Assembly: GCA_030536655.1 (NCBI GenBank)
Contig: JAUNPN010000013.1
Span: forward strand, 1 to 38,732
Direction: 5' to 3'
Length of the DNA: 38,732 bases
Source: a bacterium
Lineage (GTDB): Bacteria; Bacillota; Clostridia; UBA1381
The notes below the pieces were generated by a model. The model saw only the letters and a list, made by a program, of their open reading frames with translations, ran no database searches and had not been told where the DNA came from. Position 1 is the first letter of the stretch; the number at the start of each line of letters is the position of its first letter. The translations under genes were made by a program, and so were the position numbers. Below, in pieces: positions 37,153 to 38,732 of the stretch.

Positions 37153-37188
37153 TTATAATCTGAACTCCTTTCACCAATGCCTTTTGAG
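37153..37188 (-). repeat. Palindromic short repeat, copy R4
   Basis: On the minus strand it reads GCATTGGTG, AAAGGAG, TTCAGATTATAA, identical to copy R1 over nearly all of that stretch, while the left arm is changed to CTCAAAAG. It lies immediately before the regulator's start codon and contains its nearest ribosome-site-like sequence. The rest of the 37151-37283 gap has GTTGC (37206-37210) pairing with GCAAC (37268-37272) and GGGC (37221-37224) with GCCC (37247-37250), so it could be structured RNA. Confidence 0.7.
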
Positions 37189-37283
37189 AGAAAGGCTCTG
37201 AGCAGGTTGCGTTGTTCGGCGGGCGAGATTATATGTTTATATGCAAGCCCAACGAAAGGCGCGAGATGCAACGAGCGTTTCTT

Positions 37284-38573
37284 TCAAACCTTTTTTCCTC
37301 CTAAAGGTATGTTAACAATTATTGAAAACCGATTATTGACGTTATCCAAAATACAGTTTCCGTTTAGCTGTGCAATTAAGTCGTTAATTATTTTCAAACC
37401 GTACCCATGGCTTTCTTTATCATCCTTTGTTGTTTCAAAGGTCGCATTATCCGTTTCGGTATCATTTTTACATACTATGACAAGCTGATCGGCGCGGATG
37501 AACATATCAAAATCAATATTGCCGTTCGGAACGGTATTCTCCACCGCATTTTGCAGAATGTTTGAAAGGATGCGGCACAGATATATTTCGCTGATATCTA
37601 ATCCGTCAATTTCTCTGACGGAAATATTCATATTTATGCCGCTGCCTTTTGCAATTTGATATTTGCTTGCCAGAATTATATTAAATACAGAGTTTTTACA
37701 GAAAACCACATTGTCCGTTTTGCTGAGATCGTTTTGAACTTCGGATATGTAATCATGAAGCTTAGCTGTGTCACTATTCTGCGCGAGCGATTCAATAACC
37801 AAAATCTGATCTTTAAAATCATGACGCAGCTTGCGAAGCTCGAGGTAATTTTTCTGCAGAGCTTCATACTGTTCCGTGAGGTACTTGTACTGTTCCTTGT
37901 GCAGAGCTTCAATAATATCATTTTCATGCTGCTTCTTCATTGCCCTGAATGCGAGAAATATGAACAGCATCGACACGAGCATTGCAGTTATTAATATAAA
38001 CAGAAGGTTAAACATATCGATATGGTAATATGAGCTTATGTACGACATATACAGCATTATAAAATAATATACCGACACGGCGCTTATAAAATAATACGTT
38101 GTTTTGGCAGATTCGCTTATATTTCTTTTTATAAGCATTATCAGTCCGAATGCAGATATAGTCTGAAATACTGTAATGAATGCCCTAAAAGCCAATGAGC
38201 CTATGCCGCCCGCCGTATAAAACACACTCAAATCCCAGCCCAGAAGCTTGAATACAAGAATAACTACGCTGATTACAATTGTATTGCTTAAGTAAACCGC
38301 AGCAAAACACAGGAGCTTATACCGCATACGATCTTTAAAGCAGATAATAACCGATGCTGCGACTATAAAAATATTGATGATAGAGCGTATTAATCCCAAA
38401 GAGGAGTAGCTGTTTTTAAAAATCAGCGGCAGCGGCAAGGCAAAGAGCATAAGAAGAAGCGGAAATACAAATTTGTTAAATCTTGCTTCGCAGACCTGAC
38501 TCATATAGATGCTGAACACAATAATTTCCGCAATGCTTCCTATCATAATTGTTAAAATTTCTGAAACCGACAT
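37284..38573 (-). CDS. GHKL sensor histidine kinase (AgrC-like)
   Basis: Membrane sensor kinase of about 429 residues. The N-terminal half has six or seven membrane helices (to about 215) with no extracellular domain, as in AgrC-type peptide receptors. A coiled linker then leads to H251 in RKLRHDFKDQI (phospho-acceptor), the N box ILSNILQNAVENT and the G box SHGYGLKIINDL of a GHKL ATPase. I chose ATG 38573 because AAGGGA is about 8 bases upstream of it, whereas ATG 38582 abuts that site. It is the first gene of a kinase-regulator operon. No agrB or agrD-like gene lies in the window, so its ligand is unknown. Confidence 0.9.
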   Translation of the reverse strand: MSVSEILTIMIGSIAEIIVFSIYMSQVCEARFNKFVFPLLLMLFALPLPLIFKNSYSSLGLIRSIINIFIVAASVIICFKDRMRYKLLCFAAVYLSNTIVISVVILVFKLLGWDLSVFYTAGGIGSLAFRAFITVFQTISAFGLIMLIKRNISESAKTTYYFISAVSVYYFIMLYMSYISSYYHIDMFNLLFILITAMLVSMLFIFLAFRAMKKQHENDIIEALHKEQYKYLTEQYEALQKNYLELRKLRHDFKDQILVIESLAQNSDTAKLHDYISEVQNDLSKTDNVVFCKNSVFNIILASKYQIAKGSGINMNISVREIDGLDISEIYLCRILSNILQNAVENTVPNGNIDFDMFIRADQLVIVCKNDTETDNATFETTKDDKESHGYGLKIINDLIAQLNGNCILDNVNNRFSIIVNIPLGGKKV

Positions 38574-38608
38574 AGTATCCATCCCTTCATAAATGAGTTA
38601 TTATAATA

Positions 38609-38637
38609 ATTATATCATATTATACCACGAAAATCAA
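38609..38637 (-). promoter_or_regulatory. Promoter of the kinase-regulator operon
   Basis: On the minus strand, TTGATT (38637-38632), a 17-base spacer, and TATAAT (38614-38609). A second TATAAT-like hexamer lies a few bases upstream, where TTGACA would be 21 bases away. The rest of 38583-38732 is very AT-rich with no gene visible. Confidence 0.65.
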
Positions 38638-38732
38638 AAAAAATCGTGTCAAATTTTCCAAAATCGCGTTATTTTTGCAAATTGGTTGAAAAATAACTAA
38701 AATTATGATAATTTACTTATGATAAACTATTT

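Noticed and set aside
36657-37201. Two plus-strand frames across the LytTR regulator (96 and 172 codons)
   Set aside because: They are antisense to a well-supported gene and have no ribosome site or recognisable motifs.

Overview
The window looks like a chromosomal segment of a low-to-moderate GC anaerobic Firmicute of the class Clostridia, probably gut-associated. The signs are strong AGGAGG-type ribosome sites, TTGACA/TATAAT promoters with 17-base spacers, an LL-diaminopimelate aminotransferase (DapL) lysine route, the asp23-yloV-recG order known from Bacillus and Clostridia, AddAB instead of RecBCD, an ANTAR regulator next to glnA, and a secreted serpin with S-layer homology repeats. Nothing in the window identifies a species, and I see no phage, plasmid or CRISPR.

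Layout. 1-5918: yajC (protein export), a small membrane protein, a membrane-anchored polysaccharide deacetylase, a PHP-family phosphoesterase and a GH2 beta-galactosidase, all on +. 5919-6495: intergenic, with a structured repeat followed by the glnA promoter and an attenuator-like leader. 6496-16821: a nitrogen and lysine block, glnA, ANTAR regulator, dapF, dapL, a second attenuator-like leader, gltB and gltD. It covers ammonium capture by GS-GOGAT together with the last steps toward meso-diaminopimelate. 17076-18794: a signal peptide-SLH-serpin protein. 19210-23259: asp23, a fatty-acid-kinase-like DAK2 protein and recG. 23482-26047: nrdR, mnmE and an RsuA-type pseudouridine synthase. 26244-26609 (-): a LysM membrane protein with a LexA-box-like site inside its promoter. 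26774-35859: a PAP2-like membrane protein, addB and addA. 36041-36388: a small coiled-coil membrane protein. 36446-38573 (-): an AgrA/AgrC-like LytTR regulator and GHKL kinase.

Three observations stand out. (1) The glnA and gltB leaders share the same design: a hairpin with the hexaloop AAGGGC, in which that loop is also the 5' base strand of a long terminator hairpin (pairing with GCCCTT or GCTCTT just before the U-run). With the ANTAR gene right after glnA, this suggests one RNA-binding antiterminator controls both steps of ammonium assimilation. (2) Two families of short dispersed repeats lie in the intergenic gaps: a MITE-like element of about 95-205 bp (two near-full copies, one internally deleted, one fragment) sitting at gene 3' ends and in places supplying stop codons, and a palindromic element of about 40 bp in four copies. 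(3) AddB lacks a recognisable Walker A motif and carries a coiled-coil insertion of about 140 residues. Other points of note are a divergent glutamine synthetase active site, a probable AUA start codon in the DAK2 gene, and a ribosome site buried in a terminator stem downstream of yajC.

All calls come from reading the sequence and from family knowledge recalled without database searches.
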